From NCBI GenBank assembly GCA_025360085.1, contig JANYCW010000046.1, positions 1-64,000 of the forward strand: a stretch of 64,000 nt of DNA, given 5' to 3'. The position numbers and the translations under genes were made by a program. The notes under the pieces were generated by a model. That model was not told the DNA's origin and did not search any database. It was given only the letters and a program-made list of their open reading frames with translations. Shown here piece after piece: positions 17,592 to 28,008 of this stretch (position 1 is the stretch's first letter; each line of letters opens with the position of its first letter). The DNA is from Actinomycetes bacterium (GTDB lineage: Bacteria > Actinomycetota > Actinomycetes > Nanopelagicales > Nanopelagicaceae).

Positions 17592-19547
17592 ATGGGCATA
17601 GTTGTTGCGATGGATGGCCCGAGTGGCGCGGGGAAATCTAGCGTTTCACGAGCAATTGCTATTCGAGCTGGTTGGAGTTATCTAGACACCGGCGCTCTGT
17701 ATCGCGCGTTGACGTGGATTGCATTGGAGAATGGTTTGGAAAGTCCAGCGCAGATTCTCCGGGCGATGAAGGAATCTCCCATTCGCTTTCTCTGCGATCC
17801 GCACGATCCCACTATTTTTGTCGGTGATACTCAAATCACTCACGCCATTAGAGGTAACTCCGTTACTGAAAACGTAAGTCGCATCAGTGCAATGCCAGAG
17901 ATTCGTCATGCACTTTTAGGTCTACAGCGCTCTATCATCGATAGCGCGGAAAAAGGAATTGTTGTCGAGGGGCGTGATATTGCAACTGTTGTTGCACCTG
18001 AAGCGGGTCTGAAAATCTATTTAACGGCCGATTTAGACGCTCGTACGATTCGTCGAGAAATTGAAGTTGATGACAAGAGCGTTGATGTGAGAAGTTCACT
18101 GGATGCGCGTGATTTCATTGATTCGACACGGGAGGCCTCACCACTTGTCATGGCGCGTGATGCTGTTGAAATAGATTCAACATATCTAAATCTTGATGAG
18201 ACTATCGAGCGCATTTGGGAACTGCTTCGGGAGCGCTCATTGCTGGGGCTGCCAATCGTTGCAATTTTAGGCCGCCCAAACGTAGGTAAATCAACGTTAA
18301 TTAATCGATTTATTGGTCGCCGCGAAGCGATCGTTGAAGATGTTCCCGGAGTAACCAGAGATCGTGTTCATTATGAGTGCGAATGGGGCGGCCGGCGTTT
18401 TATTGTGATGGACACAGGTGGTTGGCAAGCAAAGCCAGATGGACTAGCAATTCAAATCAGTGCGGGTGCTGAAATTGCAATGATGGAGGCCGACGTGTTG
18501 GCATTTGTTGTTGATGCCCAAGTTGGCGCGCTCGATGAAGATGATGTTTTGGTTACGCGGCTTAGAAAAGCTAATAAACCTTTAATACTTATCGGAAATA
18601 AAGTAGATGGTGAACGTGAAGAGTTACTGGCCCACGGACTGTGGAGCCTAGGACTCGGTGAACCATATTTTGTTTCAGCACTTCACGGTCGTGGTAGTGG
18701 AGATCTCTTAGATCATATTGTTTCAGAACTTCCTGAGGTCGGTGGAGCACAAACGCACGATGGTTATCGCAAAGTTGCACTCATCGGTCGCCCTAACGTT
18801 GGAAAGTCCTCACTCCTGAATGCATTAGCAGGAGAGAGTCGATCACTCGTCGATGATGTTGCAGGAACGACGCGAGATCCCGTTGATGAGTTAATTGATT
18901 TTGGTGGGTCGATCTGGCGATTTATCGACACTGCTGGTTTAAAAAAACGTGCCAATCAAGCATCTGGTACGGATTATTACGCATCACTTCGAACGCAAAG
19001 TGCATTAGAGCGTTGTGAAGTTGCCGTTGTTGTTCTGGATGCATCCGAACCAATCACTGAACAAGATCTTCGAGTGATAACAATGGTTGAAGAGACAGGT
19101 AAAGCGATGGTGATCGTTATGAACAAGTGGGATTTAGTCGATGAAGAGCGACGAGATCAACTCGATCGCGAAATCGATAGACATCTCGATCAAGTTGAGT
19201 GGGCGCAGCGTGTCAATGTCGCTGCTAAGACGGGATGGCATCGTGATCGATTGGCTCCAGCGATTCGAACCGCTCTTGAGAGTTGGGAGAGGCGCGTACC
19301 TACGGCAAAGCTCAACTCGTTCCTAGGCGCACTCATTGGAGCAACACCACCACCTGTTCGCGGTGGCAAGCAACCAAAGATTTACTATGCAACCCAAGCC
19401 GGCATCGCACCACCTAAATTTGTGGTTTTTTCTAGCGGCTGGATAGAGGCCTCCTATAGGCGCTTTATTGAGCGTCGGCTACGAGAAGAGTTTGGTTTTC
19501 CTGGAACGCCCGTACAAGTCGTCATTAGAGTCAAAGAGCGAGATTGA
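17592..19547 (+). CDS. cmk-der: Fused cytidylate kinase - GTPase Der
   Basis: One frame of 651 residues joins two enzymes. Residues 1 to about 215 are cytidylate kinase ([12 protein letters not shown]-loop, [21 protein letters not shown]), which makes CDP and dCDP. The rest is Der/EngA, a ribosome-assembly factor with two GTPase domains: [10 protein letters not shown] with DTGGW and NKVD, then [10 protein letters not shown] with DTAGL and MNKWD, and a C-terminal KH-like domain. In most bacteria these are neighbouring separate genes; the fusion is known in some actinobacteria such as Bifidobacterium. There is no stop or restart at the junction near 18240. Confidence 0.95.
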   Translation: MGIVVAMDGPSGAGKSSVSRAIAIRAGWSYLDTGALYRALTWIALENGLESPAQILRAMKESPIRFLCDPHDPTIFVGDTQITHAIRGNSVTENVSRISAMPEIRHALLGLQRSIIDSAEKGIVVEGRDIATVVAPEAGLKIYLTADLDARTIRREIEVDDKSVDVRSSLDARDFIDSTREASPLVMARDAVEIDSTYLNLDETIERIWELLRERSLLGLPIVAILGRPNVGKSTLINRFIGRREAIVEDVPGVTRDRVHYECEWGGRRFIVMDTGGWQAKPDGLAIQISAGAEIAMMEADVLAFVVDAQVGALDEDDVLVTRLRKANKPLILIGNKVDGEREELLAHGLWSLGLGEPYFVSALHGRGSGDLLDHIVSELPEVGGAQTHDGYRKVALIGRPNVGKSSLLNALAGESRSLVDDVAGTTRDPVDELIDFGGSIWRFIDTAGLKKRANQASGTDYYASLRTQSALERCEVAVVVLDASEPITEQDLRVITMVEETGKAMVIVMNKWDLVDEERRDQLDREIDRHLDQVEWAQRVNVAAKTGWHRDRLAPAIRTALESWERRVPTAKLNSFLGALIGATPPPVRGGKQPKIYYATQAGIAPPKFVVFSSGWIEASYRRFIERRLREEFGFPGTPVQVVIRVKERD

Positions 19548-19549
19548 GG

Positions 19550-20122
19550 GTGCCTCCACCACTACTTACAATTCCAAACGGCCTCACACTTCTGCGATTT
19601 CTAGGTATTCCGCTTTTTATATATTTGACATTGAAACTGCAGGCCGATGAATGGGCAATTCTGGTTTTGGCGATCGGGGGAGCGACCGATTATTTCGATG
19701 GAAAATTAGCTCGCGCATGGAATCAGACATCTAGATTTGGTGAGTTAGCAGATCCAGCAATAGATCGGCTCTACATATTGGCAACACTTATCGTCTTTTT
19801 AATCCGCGATATCGTCCCGGCTTGGATGATTGTCTTACTTATTCTTAGGGATGTGATTTTAGGGGTTTTCACTATTGCTCTTGCGCGGTTGAGCCATCCT
19901 CCTTTGAGTGTGACATATCTGGGTAAAGCTGCAACCTTTAATCTCTTATATGCCTTTCCATTTCTGCTTTTGGCACAAAACGAATCTGTGATCGGCGATG
20001 TTGCATTTGTACTTGGGTGGAGTTTTGCTATCTGGGGCTTTGCCCTCTATATGGTGACAGGTGTAGGTTATGCACGAGAAGCTATTACACAGATAAGAGG
20101 CGTGCGTGTCATTAATTCCTGA
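19550..20122 (+). CDS. CDP-alcohol phosphatidyltransferase family membrane protein
   Basis: The family motif DG-x2-AR-x8-G-x3-D-x3-D is complete near residues 47-70 (DYFDGKLARAWN, then FGELADPAIDR). Four or five hydrophobic segments place it in the membrane. It probably attaches a CDP-diacylglycerol-derived phosphatidyl group to glycerol phosphate or inositol phosphate, but the alcohol is not identifiable. GTG 19550 is taken as the start; TTG 19544 is in frame and overlaps der. Its end overlaps gcvH by 17 bases, joining it to the glycine cleavage block. Confidence 0.85.
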   Translation: MPPPLLTIPNGLTLLRFLGIPLFIYLTLKLQADEWAILVLAIGGATDYFDGKLARAWNQTSRFGELADPAIDRLYILATLIVFLIRDIVPAWMIVLLILRDVILGVFTIALARLSHPPLSVTYLGKAATFNLLYAFPFLLLAQNESVIGDVAFVLGWSFAIWGFALYMVTGVGYAREAITQIRGVRVINS

Positions 20123-20480
20123 AACTTTGCGGTACACCAAAGAGCATGAATGGGTCTTAGCCGAAGGTAGTCTCTACACAATGGGTATCACCGATTATGC
20201 ACAACAGGCTTTGGGCGACATCGTCTATGTTCAACTCCCGCAGGTGGGCCAGAGTGTGATGGCAGGTGCGATTTGTGGCGAAATCGAATCGACAAAGAGC
20301 GTCTCAGAGATTTACGCCCCTGTTAGCGGAGTTGTTCAATCTATTAATGAAGCTTTAACGCATGCTCCAGAGAGTATTAACTCTGATCCTTATGGCACCG
20401 GTTGGCTTGTCAAGATTGAGGTAACGACGCCGCCATCTGATTTATTGGGTTCAACACAATATGGCGAAATCACGGCTTGA
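20106..20480 (+). CDS. gcvH: Glycine cleavage system H protein
   Basis: This lipoyl carrier shuttles the aminomethyl group between the P, T and L proteins. The start region (LRYTKEHEW) and the lipoylation site Lys in GEIESTKSVSEIYAPVSG are canonical. The length is 124 residues. It starts with GTG inside the end of the previous gene. It heads the block gcvH-garA-ftsR-DUF151-merR-gcvP, conserved as Rv1826 to Rv1832 in M. tuberculosis. The T and L proteins are not in the window. Confidence 0.96.
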   Translation: MSLIPETLRYTKEHEWVLAEGSLYTMGITDYAQQALGDIVYVQLPQVGQSVMAGAICGEIESTKSVSEIYAPVSGVVQSINEALTHAPESINSDPYGTGWLVKIEVTTPPSDLLGSTQYGEITA

Positions 20481-20538
20481 CCAAAGACACTCACCACCTT
20501 TAGTGTCAGCCTCAGGTTGAGCGTAAAGGAGGTGGGGG

Positions 20539-21000
20539 ATGGATCCGATGGAGAATGAACTCACAAGCATTATCTCCTTAACAAAGCCGAGTATCGCTAG
20601 TTCACCGGCAGGGCTTTTAGATGAGTATTTAGCCACATTGGATGAGAACGATCTCTCGGTTATACAAGTGATTATGGCATCCGGTGGAGATAAGGCGATG
20701 GTTCTGATTAATCGGGGCGAAAATATGGGCTCACGCTTTTTAATAACCGATGAGGGCGCAACGATTGGTCGCGCAGGTGAGAGTGCAATATTTTTAGATG
20801 ATGTCACTGTCTCACGAGTTCATGCAGTCATAGAAAAGATTGAGAATAGTTTTCAACTTCGTGACTGTGGATCTCTCAATGGAACCTACGTCAACAATGG
20901 CTCAGTTTCTGCGGTGGTTTTACAAACAGGTGATGAGATTCAGATTGGAAAGTTTCATCTTTTATTTGTCTGTGGGGAAAAGAAAGTTGAGAGGCATTAA
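20539..21000 (+). CDS. garA: FHA-domain protein, GarA/OdhI type
   Basis: GarA-type proteins bind 2-oxoglutarate dehydrogenase and glutamate-metabolism enzymes and are switched off by Ser/Thr-kinase phosphorylation. The FHA domain (residues 58-145) has the phosphothreonine-binding signature GATIGRAGES, VSRVHAVIE and LNGTYVN. The usual N-terminal ETTS phosphorylation motif is not seen; only a looser NELTS and Ser-rich stretch is present, so regulation may differ. A very strong Shine-Dalgarno sequence (AAAGGAGGTG) precedes ATG 20539, in contrast to the leaderless genes nearby. Confidence 0.88.
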   Translation: MDPMENELTSIISLTKPSIASSPAGLLDEYLATLDENDLSVIQVIMASGGDKAMVLINRGENMGSRFLITDEGATIGRAGESAIFLDDVTVSRVHAVIEKIENSFQLRDCGSLNGTYVNNGSVSAVVLQTGDEIQIGKFHLLFVCGEKKVERH

Positions 21001-21024
21001 TATGAGAAGACCAGGGGAGTACTA

Positions 21025-21744
21025 ATGGCTGTTCCAGCACGGGCGTATTTGAGCATCGGTGAGGTTCTACATCGTTTGCGCGGTGATTTTGAAGATATAA
21101 CGATTTCAAAGATACGCTTTTTGGAGTCTGAAGGTCTTATTGAGCCTCAACGCACACCCTCGGGATATCGTAAATTCACAAGCTCTGATCTAGAGCGTTT
21201 GCGTTATGTATTGCAGGCCCAACGCGATCAATACCTTCCCCTTAAAGTAATCAAGGACAATCTCGATGCCATGGATCGTGGACTTGCACCTGCGGCAATC
21301 GGTGGGGTTGCCCACCCAACAATTTCTCTGGCCACCATTGATGGTGAAATGGCACCGAGCGCCTTTGCCGAAGTCAGTGAGATGCGCCTATCTCGCGATG
21401 AATTGTTAAAGAACTCTGGGTTAAGCGATGATCAATTAGTCGAACTTGAAAGTTATGCTCTCATTGCCCCAAGAGGCCGACACTACGATGGCGATGCTTT
21501 AGCCATTGCAAAGGCGGTAACAGAGATGGCGAGTTTCGGGATTCAAGCCCGACATTTGCGTTCATTTAAATCGGCAGCAGATCGTGAGATTGGTCTTATC
21601 GAACAAGTGATCACGCCACTGCTTCGACAAAAATCATCAGAGTCAAAAGCTCGCGCCGACGAGGTTCAAAGGGAGATTGCATCGCTGTCAATCCGATTGC
21701 ATGCAGCTCTGGTTCGTGGCGGACTTCATCGACTGCGACCATAG
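21025..21744 (+). CDS. ftsR: MerR-family regulator FtsR
   Basis: The N-terminal MerR helix-turn-helix (YLSIGEVLHRLRGDFEDITI, then ESEGLIEPQRTPSGYRKF) is followed by a central helical domain and a C-terminal coiled coil. By position (after garA, before DUF151) and length of 239 residues it is the homologue of Rv1828/FtsR, which activates ftsZ transcription in corynebacteria. There are no cysteines typical of metal-sensing MerR proteins. A GGGGAG sequence 8 bases before the ATG may serve as ribosome binding site. The function is assigned by synteny and domain. Confidence 0.86.
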   Translation: MAVPARAYLSIGEVLHRLRGDFEDITISKIRFLESEGLIEPQRTPSGYRKFTSSDLERLRYVLQAQRDQYLPLKVIKDNLDAMDRGLAPAAIGGVAHPTISLATIDGEMAPSAFAEVSEMRLSRDELLKNSGLSDDQLVELESYALIAPRGRHYDGDALAIAKAVTEMASFGIQARHLRSFKSAADREIGLIEQVITPLLRQKSSESKARADEVQREIASLSIRLHAALVRGGLHRLRP

Positions 21745-21746
21745 TG

Positions 21747-22235
21747 ATGTTTCTTGCAATGGAGGTGATCGGTGTTCGTGTTGAAATGCCATCAAATCAA
21801 CCGATAGTTTTACTTAAGGAAAAGGATGGTCTGCGTTTTTTACCTATTTGGGTGGGTACAGGCGAGGCCACAGCAATAGCCTTTGCGCAACAGGGGATTC
21901 AACCGCCTCGTCCACTCACGCATGATCTTATGCGAGATGTGATTGAGAGCCTGGATGCGGTTTTAACCACGGTGCATTTAACGCAGATTAAAGATGGGAT
22001 TTTCTACGCGGTTCTAAACCTGCGCACAAGTACCTCTGAGATCATCAGTATCTCTGCAAGGCCCTCCGATGCTATAGCCCTTGCTATTCGCACCCAGAGC
22101 AACATTTTGGCCTCGCCTGAACTTTTGGCCGAGGCCGGTATTGAGATACCAGTGGCCGATGGAGATGAGAATCAGGAAGTGGAGCGTTTTAAAGAGTTTT
22201 TAGATCAGATTAACCCTGAAGATTTTAAGGCGTAG
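21747..22235 (+). CDS. DUF151 bifunctional nuclease-family protein
   Basis: It matches the DUF151 family: MEVIGVRVEMPSNQPIVLL, FLPIWVGTGEATAIA, PRPLTHDLMRDVIE and SARPSDAIALAIR are characteristic. Plant members were described as nucleases; the bacterial role is unproved. The corresponding mycobacterial gene (Rv1829) also lies between the two MerR genes. The start is ATG 21747 or GTG 21744, which overlaps the ftsR stop. The C-terminus is acidic. It is probably cotranscribed with garA and ftsR. Confidence 0.87.
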   Translation: MFLAMEVIGVRVEMPSNQPIVLLKEKDGLRFLPIWVGTGEATAIAFAQQGIQPPRPLTHDLMRDVIESLDAVLTTVHLTQIKDGIFYAVLNLRTSTSEIISISARPSDAIALAIRTQSNILASPELLAEAGIEIPVADGDENQEVERFKEFLDQINPEDFKA

Positions 22236-22241
22236 GCGTAA

Positions 22242-22266
22242 AAGCCTCAATCTCTAGTAGAGGTTT
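22242..22266 (+). terminator. Weak hairpin after the DUF151 gene
   Basis: AAGCCTC (22242-22248) can pair with GAGGTTT (22260-22266), with one G-U pair. There is no T-run behind it, so termination is doubtful. Confidence 0.25.
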
Positions 22267-22337
22267 GGTTCGTGTCGGTCGTTGAAAGCCAGGCGCCACT
22301 GCTTTAGATTAAAGCTCCCAAAAGAATCGAGACCGCC

Positions 22338-22838
22338 GTGCTTTCCCAAGAACCAGAGATTGGTTACCGAGGCGCTACAGCGTGCTCGGCGGCAGGCATC
22401 TCATATCGTCAATTAGATTATTGGGCGCGCACTGCATTGGTATCACCAAGTATTCGAACCGCTAGTGGTTCAGGAAGTCAACGCTTGTACGGATTTCAAG
22501 ATATTTTGGTATTAAAGATTGTGAAGCGACTTTTAGATGCCGGCGTATCTCTGCAAAATATCCGCACTGCCGTAGATCATCTGCGAAACCGTGGCGAGGT
22601 GGATTTAGAGCGCATTACATTGATGAGCGACGGCGCATCTATTTATGAGTGCACGAGTTCAGATGAAATCATAGATTTACTCGCGGGAGGCCAAGGGGTC
22701 TTTGGAATTGCCGTTGGCAAGGTATGGCATGAAGTTGAAGGCTCTCTCTTGCTCCTTCAAGGCGAAGTTAACGGTCAGTTCATTAGTGTCCAAGATAACG
22801 ATGAGCTTTCCCTTCGACGAAAGAGCAAAGGCGCTTAA
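22338..22838 (+). CDS. MerR-family transcriptional regulator (Rv1830 type)
   Basis: A second MerR protein with an N-terminal winged helix ([18 protein letters not shown], then [19 protein letters not shown]). It is a 166-residue protein with a short effector region after the DNA-binding domain. Position between DUF151 and gcvP matches Rv1830 of M. tuberculosis. GTG 22338 is the likely start; no clear -10 hexamer lies 6-7 bases upstream. The target genes are unknown. The 3' end reaches the promoter of gcvP, so it may influence gcvP by proximity. Confidence 0.83.
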   Translation: MLSQEPEIGYRGATACSAAGISYRQLDYWARTALVSPSIRTASGSGSQRLYGFQDILVLKIVKRLLDAGVSLQNIRTAVDHLRNRGEVDLERITLMSDGASIYECTSSDEIIDLLAGGQGVFGIAVGKVWHEVEGSLLLLQGEVNGQFISVQDNDELSLRRKSKGA

Positions 22839-22845
22839 ACCGCAT

Positions 22846-22851
22846 TATTCT
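22846..22851 (+). promoter_or_regulatory. -10 element of gcvP, leaderless
   Basis: TATTCT lies 6 bases before ATG 22858. This supports that start over a frame open further upstream inside the merR gene. Confidence 0.5.
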
Positions 22852-22857
22852 TTCTCC

Positions 22858-25719
22858 ATGATTGATTATGATGCATTTTCACGTCGACATATCGGCCCAT
22901 CCGAAGAACAAGCGCAAACGATGCTCATGGAGCTCGGTTACTCGTCGATGTCGGATTTTATCGCCGATGTAGTTCCGGCAAATATTTCAATGGCGCAAAA
23001 ACTTGACGGGCTTTTACCTCCACCGTTAAATGAAGTTGAAACGATCGCCGCACTTCGCGCCATCGCACAAAAGAATCTCGTCTATAGATCCCAGATAGGA
23101 ATGGGTTACTACGCAACCATCACACCGCCCGTTATCCTTCGAAATGTTCTAGAAAATCCAGCGTGGTATACGGCCTACACACCATATCAACCAGAGATTT
23201 CGCAGGGCCGATTGGAAGCCTTGTTTGCATTTCAAACTACTGTCTGCGATTTAACTGCGCTACCTATCGCCAACGCCTCTATGTTGGATGAAGGAACGGC
23301 TGCGGCCGAAGCAATGACTTTGGCACGGCGAAATTATAAAGGTAGCGATGCAGCAGTCTTTCTTATCGATAAAAATCTGCATCCTCAGACTATTGCCGTT
23401 GTTCAAACGCGGGCCAAGCCAGCGGGCATAACCGTTGAGGTTGTAGATCTCTCACATAACCAGCACAATGATGAAGTTTTCGGAGTATTGGTTCAATACC
23501 CGGATACGTATGGAAACATCATTGATTATTCTCAGTTAGCCACATGGACGCACGGCAAAGAGGCATTGCTCATTGTTGCAACCGATCTTTTAGCACTTAC
23601 CTTAATAAAAGCTCCAGGGGAGTGGGGAGCCGATATTGCTGTTGGTTCGGCGCAGCGCTTTGGAGTGCCAATGGGCTTTGGTGGCCCGCATGCCGGATTC
23701 ATGGCGGTACGAATGGGGCTAGAGCGTTCGTTACCTGGACGACTCATCGGCCAAAGTTTGGATGCACATGGAAATCCTGCTTTTCGTTTAACGTTGCAGA
23801 CGCGCGAACAGCATATCCGCCGCGATAAGGCCACAAGCAATATCTGTACGGCGCAGGTTTTACTTGCAGTGATGAGCGCATTTTATGCGATGTGGCATGG
23901 ACCAACGGGTTTAAAGATAATCGCAACGCGAATTAACAATCAAACCAAAGAGCTTGCCGCATCAATTCAAGCCTCTGGACATCGCGTTGTTAATAACGGT
24001 TTTTTTGATACGCTCTGGATAGAAGTAGCGGATGCATCTGCGATACATGCAAAAGCTACGGCCAAAGCTATTAATTTACGAATCATAGATCACACCCATG
24101 TTGGAATTTCATTAGATGAATCTAGTGATGCCACTTTAATTGCCGACCTCAAAGAGATTTTTGGTGGTGGGCACCTCGCTCCTATCGAAGATTCGATTCC
24201 ACAAGAACTGTTGCGCACCTCCTCTTACCTTAGACATCCAATTTTTAATACGCATCGCTCTGAGACTTCTATGCTTCGTTATCTTCGCATGCTCTCTGAC
24301 CGTGACCTAGCCCTTGATCGTACGATGATTCCACTTGGCTCATGCACTATGAAGTTAAATGCAACCACTGAAATGGAGGCAGTTACCTGGCCAGAGTTTG
24401 CTTCGTTACATCCTTTTGCACCAGTCTCTCAAACCGTTGGCTCGCGTCAATTAATTACCGAGCTTTCGGATTGGCTCATCGCAATAACGGGCTATGACGC
24501 CGTCTCGCTGCAACCCAACGCTGGTAGTCAAGGCGAGTTTGCAGGACTTTTAGCAATCCGTAATTACCATGATTCGCGTGGTGATCTTGATCGAACTATT
24601 TGTTTGATTCCCTCTAGCGCCCACGGGACAAATGCAGCAAGTGCGGTGATGGCGGGAATGAAAGTTGTCGTGGTTGCTTGCGATGATTCAGGAAACGTCA
24701 GCATCGATGATGTGAAGGCGAAGATTGCACAATATTCAGCGAATATTGCGGCGATTATGGTGACCTATCCATCTACACACGGTGTATTTGAATCTGCTAT
24801 TACCGATATCTGCGAACTTGTTCATGGAGCAGGTGGTCAGGTCTACGTTGATGGTGCGAATTTAAATGCATTAGTTGGCTTGGCGCGGCCTGGAAAATTT
24901 GGCGCAGATGTCTCGCATTTAAATCTTCATAAAACATTTTGCATTCCACATGGCGGTGGGGGACCAGGTGTAGGACCTGTCATTGCTAAAGCGCACTTAG
25001 CTCCATTTTTACCCAATCACCCGCTCGACTCTTTGGCAGGCCCTTCAACAGGTCCTGGTCCGATTAGTGCGGCTCCCTATGGATCGGCGAGTATCTTGCC
25101 TATTTCTTGGGCCTATATTCGAATGATGGGGGGAGCAGGCTTAACGACGGCCACATCGGTGGCGATCTTGTCGGCAAACTATATGGCCAGCAAACTCAAC
25201 CCATATTTCCCCGTTCTCTACACGGGGGAGGCTGGACGAGTTGCTCATGAATGCATCTTGGATCTGCGAGAGATCACAAAATTAAGCGGGGTAAGCGTCG
25301 ATGATATTGCTAAACGTCTCATGGATTACGGTTTTCATGCACCAACCATGAGCTTTCCAGTTCCTGGAACGTTGATGATTGAGCCAACAGAGAGTGAAGA
25401 TATAGCTGAAATTGATCGTTTTATTGCGGCGATGATTGCCATCTATGCTGAGATTCAAGAGATCCTTGCCGGCGTGATTTCCGTTGAAGAGTCGGCGCTT
25501 CGCAATGCACCTCATACGATTGAATCGGTTTTGCACCCGCATTGGGAGCGTTCCTACACCAGAGAGTTCGCTGCAACGCCCACGCGCCGTACCGGCCTCG
25601 TGAGCGGAGAGCTCATTGGAATGCCGGGGAAATACTGGCCCACGGTGGGACGAATCGATGGAGCCTACGGGGATAGGAATTTGATCTGTTCCTGTCCACC
25701 GATCTCAGAGTATAGTTAA
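22858..25719 (+). CDS. gcvP: Glycine dehydrogenase (decarboxylating), P protein
   Basis: It decarboxylates glycine with PLP and passes the aminomethyl group to lipoyl-GcvH. The start [17 protein letters not shown] and the PLP lysine in [17 protein letters not shown] (about residue 690) are canonical, and both halves of the fused (alpha plus beta) form are present. The length is 953 residues. The start was chosen by homology and by the -10 hexamer 6 bases upstream. The separation from gcvT is common in actinobacteria. Confidence 0.96.
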   Translation: MIDYDAFSRRHIGPSEEQAQTMLMELGYSSMSDFIADVVPANISMAQKLDGLLPPPLNEVETIAALRAIAQKNLVYRSQIGMGYYATITPPVILRNVLENPAWYTAYTPYQPEISQGRLEALFAFQTTVCDLTALPIANASMLDEGTAAAEAMTLARRNYKGSDAAVFLIDKNLHPQTIAVVQTRAKPAGITVEVVDLSHNQHNDEVFGVLVQYPDTYGNIIDYSQLATWTHGKEALLIVATDLLALTLIKAPGEWGADIAVGSAQRFGVPMGFGGPHAGFMAVRMGLERSLPGRLIGQSLDAHGNPAFRLTLQTREQHIRRDKATSNICTAQVLLAVMSAFYAMWHGPTGLKIIATRINNQTKELAASIQASGHRVVNNGFFDTLWIEVADASAIHAKATAKAINLRIIDHTHVGISLDESSDATLIADLKEIFGGGHLAPIEDSIPQELLRTSSYLRHPIFNTHRSETSMLRYLRMLSDRDLALDRTMIPLGSCTMKLNATTEMEAVTWPEFASLHPFAPVSQTVGSRQLITELSDWLIAITGYDAVSLQPNAGSQGEFAGLLAIRNYHDSRGDLDRTICLIPSSAHGTNAASAVMAGMKVVVVACDDSGNVSIDDVKAKIAQYSANIAAIMVTYPSTHGVFESAITDICELVHGAGGQVYVDGANLNALVGLARPGKFGADVSHLNLHKTFCIPHGGGGPGVGPVIAKAHLAPFLPNHPLDSLAGPSTGPGPISAAPYGSASILPISWAYIRMMGGAGLTTATSVAILSANYMASKLNPYFPVLYTGEAGRVAHECILDLREITKLSGVSVDDIAKRLMDYGFHAPTMSFPVPGTLMIEPTESEDIAEIDRFIAAMIAIYAEIQEILAGVISVEESALRNAPHTIESVLHPHWERSYTREFAATPTRRTGLVSGELIGMPGKYWPTVGRIDGAYGDRNLICSCPPISEYS

Positions 25720-25735
25720 CTTTACATAATGTAAC

Positions 25736-27103
25736 TTATCGGCGATTAGCATACTTTCTACTACGGCCAAGGATCCACAACCAGATAAAGGCGCCACTCA
25801 AGGCCCATTGACCGGCCTTGTCTCGGGGTGTTTGGCCATCTAGAAGCTCTGGTACCGCAAATAAATACGCCGGAACATGCATGGCACTTGCCTGGAGAAC
25901 CTTTCCTTTTGCATCAATATGGGCAGAAACTCCCGTTGTTGAGACGGAGAGAGTATTTTTGCCATGTTCAATCGCTCTAATTCTTGTGATTGCTAACTGT
26001 TGGGCCGATTCTGAGGATTTTCCAAAAGTTGCGCTATTAGTTTGGACAACTATCAGATTTGAGTTTCTTGCGCTGGTAGCAACTAATTCATCATCAATGA
26101 GTTCAAAACAAATGATAGGCGCGATCTTTGCTCGGCCAACAGTAAATAGAGTCGAAGTATTTCCAGGTGCAAAATCGGCGACCTTATCGACAAAGGGAGA
26201 GATTTTCCTTGCTAGTGCGCGCAGAGGAATGTACTCGCCAAAGGGAGTTAAGTGTTGCTTTACATAGAGAGATTGGGTGCTTTTTGTCCATAATATTGAA
26301 ACATTATGAATCTCATTGAGTTCTCGTACTACTGCGCCAACAATCAATGGTTTATTAAAACCGTTCAAGGCATCCTTAATATCTGAATTGGTAAATGGAT
26401 CTACATCAACGGCATTTTCTGGCCAGAGAATAACGTCAGCACCACCATTTATTTTTAAGGCTCTTTTAGTCTCTTTGACGTGATTATAAAAAACTTGCGA
26501 TGCACGTGAATTAAAATTTAATCCCAGCTCTGGAACATTGCCTTGAATCATTAAGACTTTAATAGTTCCTACGTGGTGCATCTGTATGGGAATAAGTAAA
26601 AGAGCTAATGGAATTATCGGGGTAAGCGTGAGCCGGGCGTTCATAAGTGCAAGAATTACGAGGGCCAGACACAAAGTTATTGCGCTTAAACCCGCAGCTC
26701 CCCCGTAAGCGGCGATTTCTCGGTACGGTGCATCGGCTTGCGAGTAAGCGATGCGCAGCCAACCAAAGCCTCCAAAAGGAAATATCCCCCGTACTTCCTC
26801 CAAGAGGAGAAAAATCAATGGATAAACTGCGATGGAGTATCGCTTAACAAGTCCAAGAGGAAGAAAAAAAACGGCTTGCCCTAATGCGAGAATTATCCAT
26901 GGAGTTGAACCCACATAGATACTCGTCCAGTGCAAGGCAATGGCGTTAAAAACGAGTCCAAAGGCAAACGCGTTAATAAAAGGGTGCCTACTTCTATGTA
27001 GCACGTACATATGCAGAGCAAGGGCCACGGGTGCCAACCACCATAGTGAAACGGGCGCAAAGGCCGCGCTCAATAATGCACCACTAATAATGCCAAAGAG
27101 CAT
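25736..27103 (-). CDS. lnt: Apolipoprotein N-acyltransferase
   Basis: Lnt adds the third acyl chain to the N-terminal cysteine of lipoproteins in the membrane. The N-terminal 180 residues hold about six hydrophobic segments. The C-terminal nitrilase-like domain has the Glu in LTPFGEYIPLR and the nucleophile Cys in APIICFELIDD. ATG 27103 is preferred: it begins 2 bases after the upstream exonuclease stop, while the TTG at 27112 would overlap it. The encoded length is 455 residues. It is last in the lipid-kinase-helY-exonuclease-lnt operon. Confidence 0.9.
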   Translation of the reverse strand: MLFGIISGALLSAAFAPVSLWWLAPVALALHMYVLHRSRHPFINAFAFGLVFNAIALHWTSIYVGSTPWIILALGQAVFFLPLGLVKRYSIAVYPLIFLLLEEVRGIFPFGGFGWLRIAYSQADAPYREIAAYGGAAGLSAITLCLALVILALMNARLTLTPIIPLALLLIPIQMHHVGTIKVLMIQGNVPELGLNFNSRASQVFYNHVKETKRALKINGGADVILWPENAVDVDPFTNSDIKDALNGFNKPLIVGAVVRELNEIHNVSILWTKSTQSLYVKQHLTPFGEYIPLRALARKISPFVDKVADFAPGNTSTLFTVGRAKIAPIICFELIDDELVATSARNSNLIVVQTNSATFGKSSESAQQLAITRIRAIEHGKNTLSVSTTGVSAHIDAKGKVLQASAMHVPAYLFAVPELLDGQTPRDKAGQWALSGAFIWLWILGRSRKYANRR

Positions 27104-27105
27104 AT

Positions 27106-28008
27106 TTACCAACCTAAAGCACTGATCAAGCGATCTACGCTGGCACCGAGACCATAGCGTTCCTTGAATTGGTATATCTTTGAAATATCAGCAGGTGCCT
27201 TAGGTAATGCCAAATTTACATGCGGTAACGGCACATTGCGGGCAACGTGTACGACTGTTGGAGCAAAAGCTAAATAATCGCTTCCTGCAATAATTTTCTT
27301 TGCAAGCGATGGTGGAAGGCACTCGTGTGCGCCATGTGCGCCAGTTAAGGCTTCATCAACATTGGCAAAATTATTTGCAATCAATGCCGCACCTTTTTCT
27401 CCAATACCGCGAACACCAGGCAATCCATCCGATGGATCACCACGAAAAGTCGCAAAGAGAGCATACCTCTCCCCTGGGATTTGATACTTATCCGCGACGT
27501 ACTTCAAGTCCACTAAATCATGGGCTGAAATTCCCTTTGCTAAGTAGACAACTTTTATATCGCGCTTGTCATCGATGACTTGAAAGAGGTCACGATCTCC
27601 TGTCACAATTCGAATGGGCCCCTTTTCAGTTTCGGCATACGTTGCCATAACATCGTCGGCCTCAAAGTCATCGACACCGACAATGGCAATACCAAAGAGA
27701 TCGAGCAGATCCAGAAGGATTGGAATCTGTGGAGTCAGTGTTTCAGGCTCTTGCTCAACGTCTCCATCGGCCTCTAAGCGATTGGCTTTGTACTCTGGAA
27801 ATAACTCCACTCGCCACGAAGGACGCCAATCCCCGTCTAAGCACGTAACGAGTCGATCTGGTCTATAAGTAGTGAGAAGACGGGCCATCATGTCAACGTA
27901 GCCTCGGATGGCGTTGACGGGAGTTCCATCGGGGGCCTTTAACGTATCGGGCATTCCATAATAGGCGCGATACCACAGCGATGCGCTGTCGATGAGCATG
28001 AGCGTCAT
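27106..28008 (-). CDS. 5'-3' exonuclease (PolA N-domain-like)
   Basis: It is a stand-alone flap/5' nuclease. Metal-binding acidic clusters are present (LIDSASLWYRAY, VDDFEADDVMATYA, VTGDRDLFQV) along with the helix-three-turn-helix DNA-binding part (GDPSDGLPGVRGIGEKGAAL). The length is 300 residues. It is the counterpart of Rv2090, likewise near helY. It probably trims RNA primers or flaps alongside DNA polymerase I. It overlaps helY by 4 bases. Confidence 0.92.
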   Translation of the reverse strand: MTLMLIDSASLWYRAYYGMPDTLKAPDGTPVNAIRGYVDMMARLLTTYRPDRLVTCLDGDWRPSWRVELFPEYKANRLEADGDVEQEPETLTPQIPILLDLLDLFGIAIVGVDDFEADDVMATYAETEKGPIRIVTGDRDLFQVIDDKRDIKVVYLAKGISAHDLVDLKYVADKYQIPGERYALFATFRGDPSDGLPGVRGIGEKGAALIANNFANVDEALTGAHGAHECLPPSLAKKIIAGSDYLAFAPTVVHVARNVPLPHVNLALPKAPADISKIYQFKERYGLGASVDRLISALGW

